Position numbers and translations under genes: made by a program | The notes under the pieces: model-generated | Database searches by the model: none | What the model was told of the DNA's origin: nothing | Seen by the model: only the letters and a program-made list of their open reading frames with translations | In this document: piece by piece, positions 6,060 through 13,741 of the stretch | How the letters are laid out: the number at the start of each line of letters is the position of its first letter | Position numbering within the stretch: position 1 is the first letter of the stretch | Source: Nitrospinota bacterium | Lineage (GTDB): Bacteria; Nitrospinota_A; UBA7883; JADGGD01 | Direction of reading: 5' to 3' | DNA: 15,258 bases | NCBI GenBank assembly: GCA_015229165.1 | Contig: JADGCD010000030.1 | Location: 1-15,258 of the forward strand

Positions 6060-6461
6060 ATGCGAACCTTTGCGCTACTCACCGCTTTCGTCGCTCTCCT
6101 CTTGACGACGATTGCGGCCGACGCCAAGACTTTCTCGAAAAGCGAGTCGGACGTGACGCAGGTGATGATCGTCACCGGCCCCGCCACGTCGGTCACGAAG
6201 ACCACCGCCTGGGGGATCGACTCGACCTACATCGGGCCGGGGGACATCAACCGGCTGGTCTCCATCGACATCTACCTCGACAACGAGGGGAAGATCGGCT
6301 TCGTCCGAATCGTCCGGCTGACCACCGTGGGGGATCAGGTGACCCAGCTCTTCGCCGACGTGCGGGAGCTGTCGATCCAGACCCTCGCCGCCGGAACGAA
6401 CCGTCCCCACAAGCGGATTCCGATTTCGGTCCGCTCCATGGACGAGCTGAAGTTCCCGTAA
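6060..6461 (+). CDS. Small exported protein of unknown function
   Basis: A 133-residue protein with a clear Sec signal peptide: MRTF, a hydrophobic run to about residue 20, and a likely cleavage after A-D-A at residue 22. No cysteine follows the cleavage site, so it is periplasmic or secreted rather than a lipoprotein. The mature chain looks beta-rich (TTAWGIDSTYIGPGD, VSIDIYLDNEGKIGFVRIVRL) and ends in KRIPISVRSMDELKFP. I do not recognise the family. The ATG at 6060 is preceded by AAAGGAA at good spacing; an earlier in-frame ATG at 6045 has no such site and would lengthen the signal peptide oddly. It lies downstream of the CsgG-like gene beyond palindrome copy 1, and its stop is one base before the dehydrogenase GTG. 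Confidence 0.75.
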   Translation: MRTFALLTAFVALLLTTIAADAKTFSKSESDVTQVMIVTGPATSVTKTTAWGIDSTYIGPGDINRLVSIDIYLDNEGKIGFVRIVRLTTVGDQVTQLFADVRELSIQTLAAGTNRPHKRIPISVRSMDELKFP

Positions 6462-6462
6462 G

Positions 6463-7425
6463 GTGAGGGGCATCGTCTTCGGCGGGGAGGTCCGGTACGT
6501 CCGCGACCTCCCCGTTCCCGTTCGGGCTCCGGGCGAGGCGCTCATCCGCCCCACGCTCGCCGGACTGTGCGCCACCGACCGGGAGATCGCCAAAGGGTAC
6601 ATGGCCTACGCCGGCGTACTGGGCCACGAGTTCGTCGGCGTGGTGGAGGAGGCCGACGACCCGGCGCTGGCCGGCCAACGGGTGGTGGGGGAGATCAACG
6701 CCCCCTGCGGCCTGTGCGACACCTGCCGGGCGGGGCGACCGACTCATTGCCCCCACCGGACGGTCCTCGGCATCATGGGGCGCGACGGAGCATTCGCCGA
6801 CCTTTTCACCCTGCCGGTCGACTCCCTCCACCCGGTCCCCGCAGGGGTAGCCGACGAGGCCGCCGTCTTCGCCGAGCCGCTGGCGGCGGCGTTCGAAATC
6901 GCGGCGCAGATCGACCTTGTCCCGATGGAGCGGATCGTCCTGCTGGGAGACGGGAAGCTGGGGCTGCTGATCGCCCTGATGTTCGCCTCCCTCGGCCTCG
7001 CCGACCGGGTGACGCTGGTCGGACGCCACCCGGAGCGGGCGCGTCGTCTCGCCCCGCCGGGCATCACCGTAACCGACCTCCCCCTCCCGCAACGCTCCTT
7101 CGATCTGGCGGTGGACGCCACCGGCTCCCCCCACGGGATCGGCGCGGCGTTGGACGCCGTGCGCCCTCGGGGGACGGTGGTGTTGAAGACCACCGTACAC
7201 GAACCCGCCCCGCTCGACACCAACCGGCTGGTGATCGACGAGATCACGCTGGTCGGCTCCCGCTGCGGCCCGTTCGCCCCGGCGCTCATGGCGCTGGCTT
7301 CCGGCGCCATCGACCCGGCGCCGCTGGTCTCGGCCACCGTCTCCCTCGAAGAAGGGGCCGCCCTGCTGAAATCGGGCGCCCTGCCGGGGGATTCGGTTAA
7401 GATACTCATCGACCCCACGAAGTAA
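6463..7425 (+). CDS. Zinc-type medium-chain (alcohol/threonine-like) dehydrogenase
   Basis: A 320-residue MDR-family oxidoreductase. The GroES-like domain carries the catalytic zinc ligands C36, H55-E56 (GHEF) and E138 (AEPLA). The structural-zinc lobe is C82-x2-C85-x2-C88-x7-C96. The Rossmann domain has GDGKLG at 162-167. After the second strand the usual acidic residue of NAD enzymes is missing; the sequence is VGRHPER, which suggests NADP(H) preference (inference). The substrate is not known; the family includes sorbitol, threonine and alcohol dehydrogenases. The GTG start is only one base after the stop of the secreted-protein gene, so coupled translation is likely. Palindrome copy 2 follows its stop after 13 bases. 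Confidence 0.88.
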   Translation: MRGIVFGGEVRYVRDLPVPVRAPGEALIRPTLAGLCATDREIAKGYMAYAGVLGHEFVGVVEEADDPALAGQRVVGEINAPCGLCDTCRAGRPTHCPHRTVLGIMGRDGAFADLFTLPVDSLHPVPAGVADEAAVFAEPLAAAFEIAAQIDLVPMERIVLLGDGKLGLLIALMFASLGLADRVTLVGRHPERARRLAPPGITVTDLPLPQRSFDLAVDATGSPHGIGAALDAVRPRGTVVLKTTVHEPAPLDTNRLVIDEITLVGSRCGPFAPALMALASGAIDPAPLVSATVSLEEGAALLKSGALPGDSVKILIDPTK

Positions 7426-7438
7426 CGAACAGAGAGGA

Positions 7439-7581
7439 TCAGACCTGACGCAAAGCGTCATCGAGGCAGGCGATGCAAGGAGGAAACGGGCGCGAAGCGG
7501 AATGTATCGGTGAATACATGAGCATTCGCAGACCGTTTCCGACGCCGCAGCGTCAACGCAGATAGCTTTGCGACGGTCTGA
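7439..7581 (-). repeat. Palindromic covarying intergenic element, copy 2 (inverted orientation)
   Basis: Same family as copy 1 but on the minus strand. The outer arms TCAGACC...GCAAAGC (7439-7456) and GCTTTGC...GGTCTGA (7565-7581) pair with a small bulge. The inner stem GGAAACGG pairs with CCGTTTCC, and the apical hairpin is ATGTAT-TCACCG-ATACAT. Conserved blocks read on the minus strand are CTATCTGCGTTG, GTCGGAAA, ATGCTCA and CGCCTGCCTCGATGACG. Arms and apex differ in sequence from copies 1 and 3 but remain paired. It fills the gap between the dehydrogenase gene and lgt, ending 14 bases before the lgt ATG. Confidence 0.88.
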
Positions 7582-7595
7582 AATAACGACACAAG

Positions 7596-8369
7596 ATGCA
7601 TCCCATTCTTTTCGAACTTGGCCCCGTAACCCTTCACACCTACGGCCTGATGGTGGCCGCAGGGTTCCTCTTCGGCATCACCCTGGCCGCCCGGCTGGGA
7701 CAGGGGGACGGCCTGGACCCGCAGAAGGTCTTCGACACCTGCTTCTGGATCGTGGTGGCGGCCATCATCGGGTCGCGGCTGGTCTACATCGGGGTCAACC
7801 TCGACCACTTCGTCGCCCATCCGCTGGACGTGGTGAAGCTGTGGGAGGGGGGGCTGGTTTTCTACGGCGGGTTCCTGGGCGCCATCGTGGCCGGATGGAT
7901 CTGCGTGAACCGCTACAAAATGGACAAGTGGGTCTTCGCCGACGTGGCCGCCCCCGGCGCGGCGCTGGGGCATATCTTCGGACGGTTCGGCTGCTTCTTC
8001 GCCGGCTGCTGCTACGGCAAGCCGACCGACGTGCCGTGGGCCGTCACCTTCTCCGACGTCGCCTCCATCGCCCCCACCGGCGTGCCGCTCCACCCGACCC
8101 AGCTTTACGACGCCCTCAACGAGCTGATCATCTTCGCCATCCTGATGGCCGTCCGGGGGCGGCGCAGTTTCAAGGGGCAGATCTTCTTCCTCTGGATCAT
8201 GCTCTACGCCATCGGCCGGTTCATCGTGGAAGGGTTCCGGGGCGATCCGCGGGGCGTCTGGTTCGGCGAGCTGATCTCCACCTCGCAGCTCTTCGCCCTG
8301 ATCGGGTTTGCGGTGGGGCTCGCCTTCTACCTGCGGAACCGGAAGAAGTTCCCGATCCTGGTCGTCTGA
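7596..8369 (+). CDS. lgt: Prolipoprotein diacylglyceryl transferase Lgt
   Basis: Transfers diacylglycerol from phosphatidylglycerol to the lipobox cysteine of prolipoproteins in the inner membrane; essential first step of lipoprotein maturation. At 257 residues with about seven hydrophobic segments it is of family length. Motifs: YGLMVAAGF, WEGGLVFYGGFLG (E. coli has H-G-G where this has Y-G-G), GRFGCFFAGCCYGKPTDVPWAV (the Lgt signature, here with G-C-C-Y-G in place of the enterobacterial N-G-E), HPTQLYDA and GRFIVEGFRGDPRG with the conserved R and E. The CCYG variant is common outside the gamma-proteobacteria. No clear Shine-Dalgarno is seen. Three bases separate its stop from rluD. Likely clients in the window are the CsgG-like and DUF4156-like lipoproteins. 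Confidence 0.96.
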   Translation: MHPILFELGPVTLHTYGLMVAAGFLFGITLAARLGQGDGLDPQKVFDTCFWIVVAAIIGSRLVYIGVNLDHFVAHPLDVVKLWEGGLVFYGGFLGAIVAGWICVNRYKMDKWVFADVAAPGAALGHIFGRFGCFFAGCCYGKPTDVPWAVTFSDVASIAPTGVPLHPTQLYDALNELIIFAILMAVRGRRSFKGQIFFLWIMLYAIGRFIVEGFRGDPRGVWFGELISTSQLFALIGFAVGLAFYLRNRKKFPILVV

Positions 8370-8372
8370 GAC

Positions 8373-9317
8373 GTGACCGAAGAACGGCTCCTCCTCACGG
8401 TCCCCGACGACGCGGAGCCGCTGCGGCTCGACCGGTTCGTGGCCGACTTCTCGGGGCTCTCCCGCGCCCGGGGGGAGCGGCTCATCGAAGAGGGCGCCGT
8501 CACGGTGAACGGGATGGTGGTCACCAAGCCCTCCGCCAAGGTGAGTCCGGGGATGGTGGTGGACGTAAACGTCCCGCCGACAAAGCCGTCCACCCTGACC
8601 CCCGAAGCGATCCCGCTGACCATCGTCTATGAAGACGACCAGTTGATGGTCATCGACAAACCGGCGGGAATGGTGGTCCACCCCTCCGCCGGGCATGAGG
8701 CGGGGACGCTGGTCCACGCGATCCTCTCCCACTGCGGCGACCACCTCTCCGGCGTCGGGGGGGTGGCCCGCCCCGGTATCGTCCACCGGCTCGACCGGGA
8801 GACGTCGGGGCTCATCATGGTGGCGAAAACCGACGACGCCCACCGGGGACTGGCGGCGCAACTGAAATCGCGCCAACTCTCACGCAGCTATCTGGCCGTG
8901 GTCCGGGGGACGCCGAAGAACGAGGCGGGCGAGATCAACGCCCCTATCGACCGCGACCCGAAAGAGCGCAAACGGATGGCCGTGGTGGCCGACGGGCGCC
9001 CGGCCCTCTCCCGCTACAAGGTGTTGTTGCCGCTGAAGGGCGCCTCCGTCGTCCGGGTGGAGCTTTCCACCGGGCGGACCCATCAGGTGCGGGTCCACCT
9101 GAAACATATCGGCCACCCGGTTCTCGGCGACGTTCTTTACTCCAAGGCGGGGGAGAAGGACCGGATCGACCGGCAGGCGCTCCACGCATGGAAGCTGACC
9201 TTTATTCACCCGGCTACCGGGGAGACGATGAGCTTCACCGCGCCGCTGCCCGACGACATGGCCCGGCTGATACAACACCTCGGCGGCGACCCCGCCTTCT
9301 TTCTGTCGCAGGACTGA
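8373..9317 (+). CDS. rluD: RluD-family 23S rRNA pseudouridine synthase
   Basis: A 314-residue RluA/RluD-type pseudouridine synthase. An S4 RNA-binding domain occupies about residues 18-70 (LRLDRFVADFSGLSRARGERLI, VTVNG). The catalytic domain follows, with VIDKPAGMVVHPSAGH, GIVHRLDRETSG (catalytic D141), GRTHQVRVHLKHIGHPVLGD and a final LHAWKLTFIHPATGE. RluD modifies three uridines in helix 69 of 23S rRNA; the S4 domain plus HRLDRETSG context favours RluD over RluA/C, although substrate specificity is inferred. The GTG start at 8373 lies three bases after the lgt stop with only a weak GAG upstream, so it probably depends on coupling. It is followed after three bases by the acyltransferase gene. 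Confidence 0.93.
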   Translation: MTEERLLLTVPDDAEPLRLDRFVADFSGLSRARGERLIEEGAVTVNGMVVTKPSAKVSPGMVVDVNVPPTKPSTLTPEAIPLTIVYEDDQLMVIDKPAGMVVHPSAGHEAGTLVHAILSHCGDHLSGVGGVARPGIVHRLDRETSGLIMVAKTDDAHRGLAAQLKSRQLSRSYLAVVRGTPKNEAGEINAPIDRDPKERKRMAVVADGRPALSRYKVLLPLKGASVVRVELSTGRTHQVRVHLKHIGHPVLGDVLYSKAGEKDRIDRQALHAWKLTFIHPATGETMSFTAPLPDDMARLIQHLGGDPAFFLSQD

Positions 9318-9320
9318 CCG

Positions 9321-10085
9321 ATGATCGATTTTAACGAAGAGGACGAGCGACGCTTCGCCGTCAGCCGGTTCGCCCGATGGTTCGCTTGGGGCTCGCGGTT
9401 TCTCGCCTTCCCATTGGTGGAGTTCTACTTCAAGGTGATGCACCGGACCCGGGTCATCGGCCTTGAGAATATCCCCCGCGAAGGGGGGGTGATGATCTGC
9501 GCCAACCATCAGGCGTGGGTCGATACGCTGCTGATCCCCATCACCTTCATCAACCGGTGGAAGACGACCCCCTTCATGGCCCCTGCCAAGGAAGAGCTGT
9601 TCAAAGTTCCGGTCATCAGAACCTTCATCCGCCTCTGGGGCGCCTTCCCGGTGAAACGGCGCCAGCGCGACTTCGACGCCATGAAACGGATCGCCTACTA
9701 CGCCAACCACTACCCGGTGATGCTCTTCCCCGAAGGGACGAGGAGCAAGACCGGCGAGCTTCTGCGGGGGCGCTCCGGCGTCGGCTGGATCGTCCACTCG
9801 GCGCGGCCCACGGTGATCCCGACGCTGGTCATCAACAGCGAGTGGTATCCCGGCGGAAAACGGGGGAACAAATGGTTCGGCGTCCCGTATATCGTCGTCT
9901 TCGGCAAGCCGCTCGACGTCTCGGACCTGACGAGCCAGCCGGAGAGCAAGAAGGTGTCGCAGGAGATCGCCGACCGGATCATGGCCGCCATCGCCGACCT
10001 GCGGGAGAAGCATCAGGGATTGCACCTGACCCCGCCGCAACTGGGCGCCCCCGGCCCGAAGAGCGACAATGAAGCCGAAGGGTGA
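9321..10085 (+). CDS. plsC: 1-acyl-sn-glycerol-3-phosphate acyltransferase (PlsC family)
   Basis: A 254-residue membrane-associated acyltransferase that would convert lysophosphatidate to phosphatidate in phospholipid synthesis. The family motifs are present: NHQAWVD (N62-H63-x4-D68, catalytic), a block II-like FPVKRRQRD near 109-117, FPEGTRS at 136-142 (glycerol-phosphate binding) and VIPTLVINS. The N-terminal 30-45 residues contain a hydrophobic segment for membrane contact. It starts three bases after rluD, and its last 17 bases overlap the start of rnhB. Other lysophospholipid or ornithine-lipid acyltransferases share these motifs, so the exact substrate is not proven. Confidence 0.9.
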   Translation: MIDFNEEDERRFAVSRFARWFAWGSRFLAFPLVEFYFKVMHRTRVIGLENIPREGGVMICANHQAWVDTLLIPITFINRWKTTPFMAPAKEELFKVPVIRTFIRLWGAFPVKRRQRDFDAMKRIAYYANHYPVMLFPEGTRSKTGELLRGRSGVGWIVHSARPTVIPTLVINSEWYPGGKRGNKWFGVPYIVVFGKPLDVSDLTSQPESKKVSQEIADRIMAAIADLREKHQGLHLTPPQLGAPGPKSDNEAEG

Positions 10086-10704
10086 TCTGCTCACTTATGA
10101 GCGGGAAGCGATAGAGGGAGGATTCGCCCGTATCGCAGGCGTTGACGAAGCGGGACGAGGGCCGTTGGCCGGAAACGTCGTCGCGGGCGCGGTGGTGTTG
10201 CCGGTCGGATTGACCATCGACGGGCTGACCGACTCGAAGCAGTTGAGCGAAGCCCAACGGGAACGGCTTTTCGACGTCATCCACGCCGTCGCCGTCGCCG
10301 TGGGGGTGGGGGAAGCGACCCCGCAGGAGATCGACCGGCTCAACATTTTGCAGGCGACGCGCCTTGCCATGCGCCGCGCCGTCGATGCCCTTGGCGACGC
10401 GCCGGGACTGTTGCTCATCGACGGGAACAAGGCCATCGACTGGCCGGGAGCGCAGAAGACCATCGTCAAAGGGGACGCGAAGTCGCTCTCCATCGCGGCG
10501 GCTTCCGTTATCGCCAAAGTGACCCGCGACCGACAGCTCTACGCCATGGCCGAAGCCTACCCAGCCTACGGGTTCGACCGGCACAAAGGATACCCCACCC
10601 GCGATCACCTCGCCGCCATCGCCACCCACGGGCCGACGCCGGAGCATCGGATGACGTTTCGCGGCGTCAGGAAGGACGCCCCCGTTCAGCAGGGGCTTAT
10701 CTGA
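10069..10704 (+). CDS. rnhB: Ribonuclease HII
   Basis: Removes ribonucleotides and RNA from RNA-DNA hybrids. At 211 residues, the acidic catalytic set is complete: D26-E27 in GVDEAGRGPLAG, D118 in LLIDGN and D136 in VKGDAKSLSIAAASVIAKVTRD. The C-terminal block YPAYGFDRHKGYPTRDH, followed by GPTPEHRMTF, is also typical. The ATG at 10069 lies inside the last plsC codons (17-base overlap) and the stop shares one base with the yraN start (TGATG), so the three genes are translationally linked. The rnhB-yraN pairing is frequent in bacteria. Confidence 0.97.
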   Translation: MKPKGDLLTYEREAIEGGFARIAGVDEAGRGPLAGNVVAGAVVLPVGLTIDGLTDSKQLSEAQRERLFDVIHAVAVAVGVGEATPQEIDRLNILQATRLAMRRAVDALGDAPGLLLIDGNKAIDWPGAQKTIVKGDAKSLSIAAASVIAKVTRDRQLYAMAEAYPAYGFDRHKGYPTRDHLAAIATHGPTPEHRMTFRGVRKDAPVQQGLI

Positions 10705-11114
10705 TGGGAGTCATTCGGGGCGTGCGTGACTGGCTCGCCCGTCGGCAGTACGAACGGTCGAAGAAGGGGACCGCCGACGTCGGGCGATACGGCGAACAGC
10801 TCGCCGTCAACGCGCTCCGCGACGCAGGGTACGCCATCATCGCCCGGAACGAAATCATCGACCGGCGAGAGATCGACATCATCGCCAAAGAGGGCGACCT
10901 GCTGGTGTTTGTCGAAGTCAAAACCCGCCGCGACCATGCGTTCGGCACGCCCATGGAAGCCGTCACCCGAAAAACCCAGGAACGGTTCCGCTACGCCGCG
11001 AACCTTTACCTTGTGCGACACAAGCTGAAAGAGACATCGGTGCGATTTGATGTGGTCACGATTGATCTTTCCGATGGGGAGGAGAAGGTGGAGGTGGTGC
11101 GGGGGGCGTTTTGA
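10704..11114 (+). CDS. yraN: YraN / UPF0102 family endonuclease-like protein
   Basis: A 136-residue protein of the UPF0102 family with a restriction-endonuclease-like fold. The signature starts with G-R-Y-G-E-Q-L-A (E31), continues with NEIIDRREIDIIAKEGDLLVFVEVKTR (E56-I-D58, E71-V-K73; a PD-(D/E)xK-like set) and ends with a basic helix beginning AVTRKTQERFRYAANLYL. Family length is about 115-130; the extra dozen N-terminal residues are basic. The role is probably in DNA or recombination processing, not established. The start shares one base with the rnhB stop, and this is the last gene of the lgt-yraN cluster. Confidence 0.93.
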   Translation: MGVIRGVRDWLARRQYERSKKGTADVGRYGEQLAVNALRDAGYAIIARNEIIDRREIDIIAKEGDLLVFVEVKTRRDHAFGTPMEAVTRKTQERFRYAANLYLVRHKLKETSVRFDVVTIDLSDGEEKVEVVRGAF

Positions 11115-11116
11115 AG

Positions 11117-11122
11117 TATAAT
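11117..11122 (+). promoter_or_regulatory. Candidate -10 element for the orphan membrane-protein gene
   Basis: A perfect TATAAT three bases after the yraN stop and 28 bases before the next ATG, where the DNA turns AT-rich. No convincing -35 box is seen at the right distance, so strength is uncertain. Confidence 0.35.
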
Positions 11123-11150
11123 ATTACATTCATAGTTGCCAGGGAGAATC

Positions 11151-11708
11151 ATGGAGCAGCCAAACAAGAAGTTGGGTTTCATCATAATACTTGTCATCAC
11201 TCTCCTCTTCATTTACGTGGTCTATAAAGCATCAGACGATTTCCGCCTTGGAGCAATTAGCCTTGTTGGCACAGCTTCACTTGCGATATATGCGCATTAC
11301 ACGGCAAGAGAGAGAGAAGCAAAGGCTCGTCACTACGCTGATAAACGCGAGGTTTATGAGCAATTCTTCGCAATCATGTTTCATTACCTTGAGAATGCTC
11401 GCAAAGGAAATACAGGCCAGGATTCTGAAATCGACATATCCGAACTCTTTACTTTCAAGAAGAAGCTTCTTATTTGGGGAAGCGCAGAGGTGATCAACTC
11501 GTGGCTTAACTATGAGATTTCAGCAAGACCTTCAGATAACAATCAAAGCGTCTTCCCTGCAATCGAAAAAGTAATCCGCGCTATGAGAAATGACCTTGGC
11601 CACGATGATTCTATTTTAGAATCCGGCAGTTTGCTCTCACTAATCATCGTCGCTGAAGAGCGAGCGACCTTCATGCAACACTTCCATCGAAATCAGGATT
11701 CGAATTGA
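11151..11708 (+). CDS. Orphan membrane protein with cytoplasmic helical domain, unknown function
   Basis: A 185-residue protein with two N-terminal membrane segments (about residues 8-26 and 36-53) followed by a charged helical part (REREAKARHYADKREVYEQFF). The C-terminal half carries KKKLLIWGSAEVINSWLNYE and later IEKVIRAMRNDLGHDD, a pair of motifs I associate with uncharacterised accessory membrane proteins scattered in many bacteria; no function is known to me. The ATG at 11151 has AGGGAG six bases upstream; a TTG at 11136 is in frame but has no such site. Composition is markedly AT-richer than both neighbours, suggesting recent acquisition. It converges on suhB with a single base between stops. 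Confidence 0.75.
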   Translation: MEQPNKKLGFIIILVITLLFIYVVYKASDDFRLGAISLVGTASLAIYAHYTAREREAKARHYADKREVYEQFFAIMFHYLENARKGNTGQDSEIDISELFTFKKKLLIWGSAEVINSWLNYEISARPSDNNQSVFPAIEKVIRAMRNDLGHDDSILESGSLLSLIIVAEERATFMQHFHRNQDSN

Positions 11709-11709
11709 T

Positions 11710-12483
11710 TTACTTGATTCCCAACACCCCCACCATCGCCTCATGCAACGCGCCGTTGCTGGCGACGATCTCGCGGCCCCAGACGTTGAACGCCCCGCCG
11801 TTCGCATCGGTGACGACGCCGCCCGCTTCCTTCACGAGCAGGGCTCCGGCGGCCATGTCCCACGGGTGGAGGTGATATTCCCAGAAGCCGTCGAGGCGGC
11901 CACACGCGACATAGCATAGATCAAGCGCGGCGGCGCCGGGGCGTCGGATGGCTTGCGCCCGCATGGCAAATCGTTCAAATTGCGGGATGTTGGTGACGTT
12001 CGTCGTCCTGATCGCATACGGGAAGCCGGTGGCGAGCAACGCCTGCTCCAACTCCCCTACCTCACTCACCTTTATCGGCGCGCCGTTCAACATGGCGCCT
12101 TTCCCTACCGTGGCGGCGAACAGCTCGTCCCGCGTCGGGTCGTAGACGGCGCCGACGGCCAGTTCCCCGTTCGCCTCGAACCCGACGGAGGCGCAGTAGA
12201 CGGGAAAGCCGTGGGCGAAGTTGGTGGTGCCGTCGATGGGGTCGATGATCCACTTGAACGGCGAGTCGCCGCTGGCGCCCCCTTCTTCCCCGACGACGGC
12301 GTGATCGGGAAAACTTTCCCGGATAATCGCCACGATGGCTTTCTCGCAGGCGACGTCGGCTTCGGTGACGAGGTCGATGGCGCCTTTGTGCCGCACTTCG
12401 AATCCTTTGGCGGTGAACTCCCGCATGATCGCCCCCGCCACCCGTGCGGCCTTTTCGGCGACGGCCCTCTCTTTCGCGTACAT
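11710..12483 (-). CDS. suhB: Inositol monophosphatase family protein (SuhB-like)
   Basis: A Mg2+-dependent phosphatase of about 257 residues. Motifs: GEEGG (E66/E67 metal site), WIIDPIDGTTNFAHGFP (81-94, the family signature), GAVYDPTRDE, and HPWDMAAG (W208-D209) with EAGG. SuhB-type proteins act on inositol-1-phosphate and also assist rRNA antitermination in E. coli; which applies here is not shown. The start chosen is ATG at 12483, which overlaps the mnmA stop as TGATG with GAGAG upstream. An in-frame ATG at 12507 inside mnmA would add eight residues and cannot be excluded. The gene is cotranscribed with mnmA in all likelihood. Confidence 0.92.
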   Translation of the reverse strand: MYAKERAVAEKAARVAGAIMREFTAKGFEVRHKGAIDLVTEADVACEKAIVAIIRESFPDHAVVGEEGGASGDSPFKWIIDPIDGTTNFAHGFPVYCASVGFEANGELAVGAVYDPTRDELFAATVGKGAMLNGAPIKVSEVGELEQALLATGFPYAIRTTNVTNIPQFERFAMRAQAIRRPGAAALDLCYVACGRLDGFWEYHLHPWDMAAGALLVKEAGGVVTDANGGAFNVWGREIVASNGALHEAMVGVLGIK

Positions 12484-13562
12484 CAGTCGATTCTCTCTTC
12501 TATCCATCCCCCACCGACAACGACGTCGCCGTGATAGACGACGACCGCCTGTCCGGGGGCGATGGCGTTTTGCGGTTCATGAAACGTGACGACCACCCGC
12601 TCCCCTTCCGCCGTCACGTCGGCGGGGGCGTCGGGGCTGTTGTGTCGTATCCGTGCGGTGAAGGTCAGCCCTTCGATCTCGTCTTTCGGCACGAGCCAGT
12701 TGAAGTCCCGCGCCACCAGCGTCCGCCCCATGATGGCCTCCCGCCCGCCGACGACGACCCGGTTGGTGTCGGGTTCGACGCGGGTGACATAGAACGGTTG
12801 CGGCGCGGCGATGCCCAGCCCTTTTCGCTGGCCGACGGTGTAATGCAAATACCCACTGTGACGCCCGATGACCTTGCCATCGGCGGTGACGATGTCACCC
12901 GCGCCGACGGCGCCCCCTTCCTTTTCGACGAGAGCTGCGTAGTCGTTGTCGGGGATGAAGCAGATCTCCTGGCTCTCTTTTTTCTCGGCGACATTCAGCC
13001 CCACCTCCCGGGCCAGCGCGCGGGTTTCGTCTTTGGTCATGTCGCCAAGGGGAAAGAGGATCGAGCCGAGCCGGTGGGCCGGTATCCCAAACAGAAAGTA
13101 GCTCTGATCCTTTTTCGGATCGACGCCGCGCAGCAACGCCGGGCGCCCGTGGAACTCCCCGATCCGGGCGTAATGGCCGGTGGTGATCTTCGTGGCGCCG
13201 ATTTTCTCCCCCTGTATAAAGAGGTGGTCGAACTTGATGGCGCTGTTGCAGAGCGCACAGGGGTTGGGCGTCCGCCCGGCCCGATAGTCGGCGATGAAGG
13301 GATCGACCACCATCCGCCGGAAGGCGTCCTTCACATTGAGCGTGTAATGGGGGAAGCCGAGCTTGTCGGCCACCCGGCGGGCGTCGTTGGCGTCGTCCAA
13401 CGTGCAGCAGGCGCCGTGGCGGGCCTCGGTCCCCGCCGGGTCTTCCCACACCCGCATGGTGACGCCGACGATCTTCCGCCCCTCCCGTGCCAACAGCGCG
13501 GCCACGGCGGAGCTGTCCACCCCGCCGCTCATGGCGACAAGGATCAGTTCGGTGTCGTTCAT
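12483..13562 (-). CDS. mnmA: tRNA-specific 2-thiouridylase MnmA
   Basis: Adds sulfur to U34 of Lys, Glu and Gln tRNAs; cytoplasmic, ATP-dependent. At 359 residues it has full family length. Motifs: pyrophosphatase loop SGGVDSS (12-18), TPNPCALCN with catalytic C102, TTGHYAR, KKDQSYFLFG, KKESQEICFIPD with the second catalytic C201, HYTVGQRKGLGIA and the C-terminal beta-barrel part containing ARIRHNSP. Both catalytic cysteines are present. A strong GAGGAG lies five bases before the ATG. It overlaps the downstream suhB by one base and is divergent from dppB across a 179-base gap that contains palindrome copy 4. Confidence 0.97.
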   Translation of the reverse strand: MNDTELILVAMSGGVDSSAVAALLAREGRKIVGVTMRVWEDPAGTEARHGACCTLDDANDARRVADKLGFPHYTLNVKDAFRRMVVDPFIADYRAGRTPNPCALCNSAIKFDHLFIQGEKIGATKITTGHYARIGEFHGRPALLRGVDPKKDQSYFLFGIPAHRLGSILFPLGDMTKDETRALAREVGLNVAEKKESQEICFIPDNDYAALVEKEGGAVGAGDIVTADGKVIGRHSGYLHYTVGQRKGLGIAAPQPFYVTRVEPDTNRVVVGGREAIMGRTLVARDFNWLVPKDEIEGLTFTARIRHNSPDAPADVTAEGERVVVTFHEPQNAIAPGQAVVVYHGDVVVGGGWIEERID

Positions 13563-13599
13563 ATCTCCTCAGAATATCACGCAGGCTTGCGCAGACCTT

Positions 13600-13723
13600 A
13601 ACCTGTCGAGAACTGCGCGCCAACGAGCGCGCCTCCCCGATAACGTGTGGAGAGGAAGACCCGCAAGGGTCCGTGAGCATCTCGTTTCCGCTTTCGACAC
13701 CCCGGAGGCAACGCAGGCAGGTT
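13600..13723 (-). repeat. Palindromic covarying element, copy 4 (decayed)
   Basis: On the minus strand the left half matches copy 1: TGCGTTGCCTCCGGGGTGTC, then GAAAGCGG, is 25/28 identical to the corresponding part of copy 1, followed by ATGCTCA and an apical hairpin GACCC-ttgc-GGGTC unique to this copy. The outer arms AACCTG (13600-13605) and CAGGTT (13718-13723) and an inner GCCTCC/GGAGGC still pair. The right half has drifted and contains an extra small hairpin GCGCGC..GCGCGC. It occupies the mnmA-dppB divergent region, ending just before the dppB -10. Confidence 0.65.
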
Positions 13724-13728
13724 TCGCT

Positions 13729-13734
13729 TATAAT
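13729..13734 (+). promoter_or_regulatory. Consensus -10 box of dppB, likely leaderless start
   Basis: A perfect TATAAT ends seven bases before the dppB ATG at 13742, and no Shine-Dalgarno lies between them. Transcription would begin at or beside the start codon. The -35 position falls in the end of palindrome copy 4 and is a poor match. Confidence 0.5.
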
Positions 13735-13741
13735 CTCCCCC

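Noticed and set aside
7458..8876. Minus-strand open frame (472 codons) opposite lgt and rluD
   Set aside because: Shadow of two genes with complete catalytic motifs. Its composition is His/Asp/Gly-rich and it has no domain.
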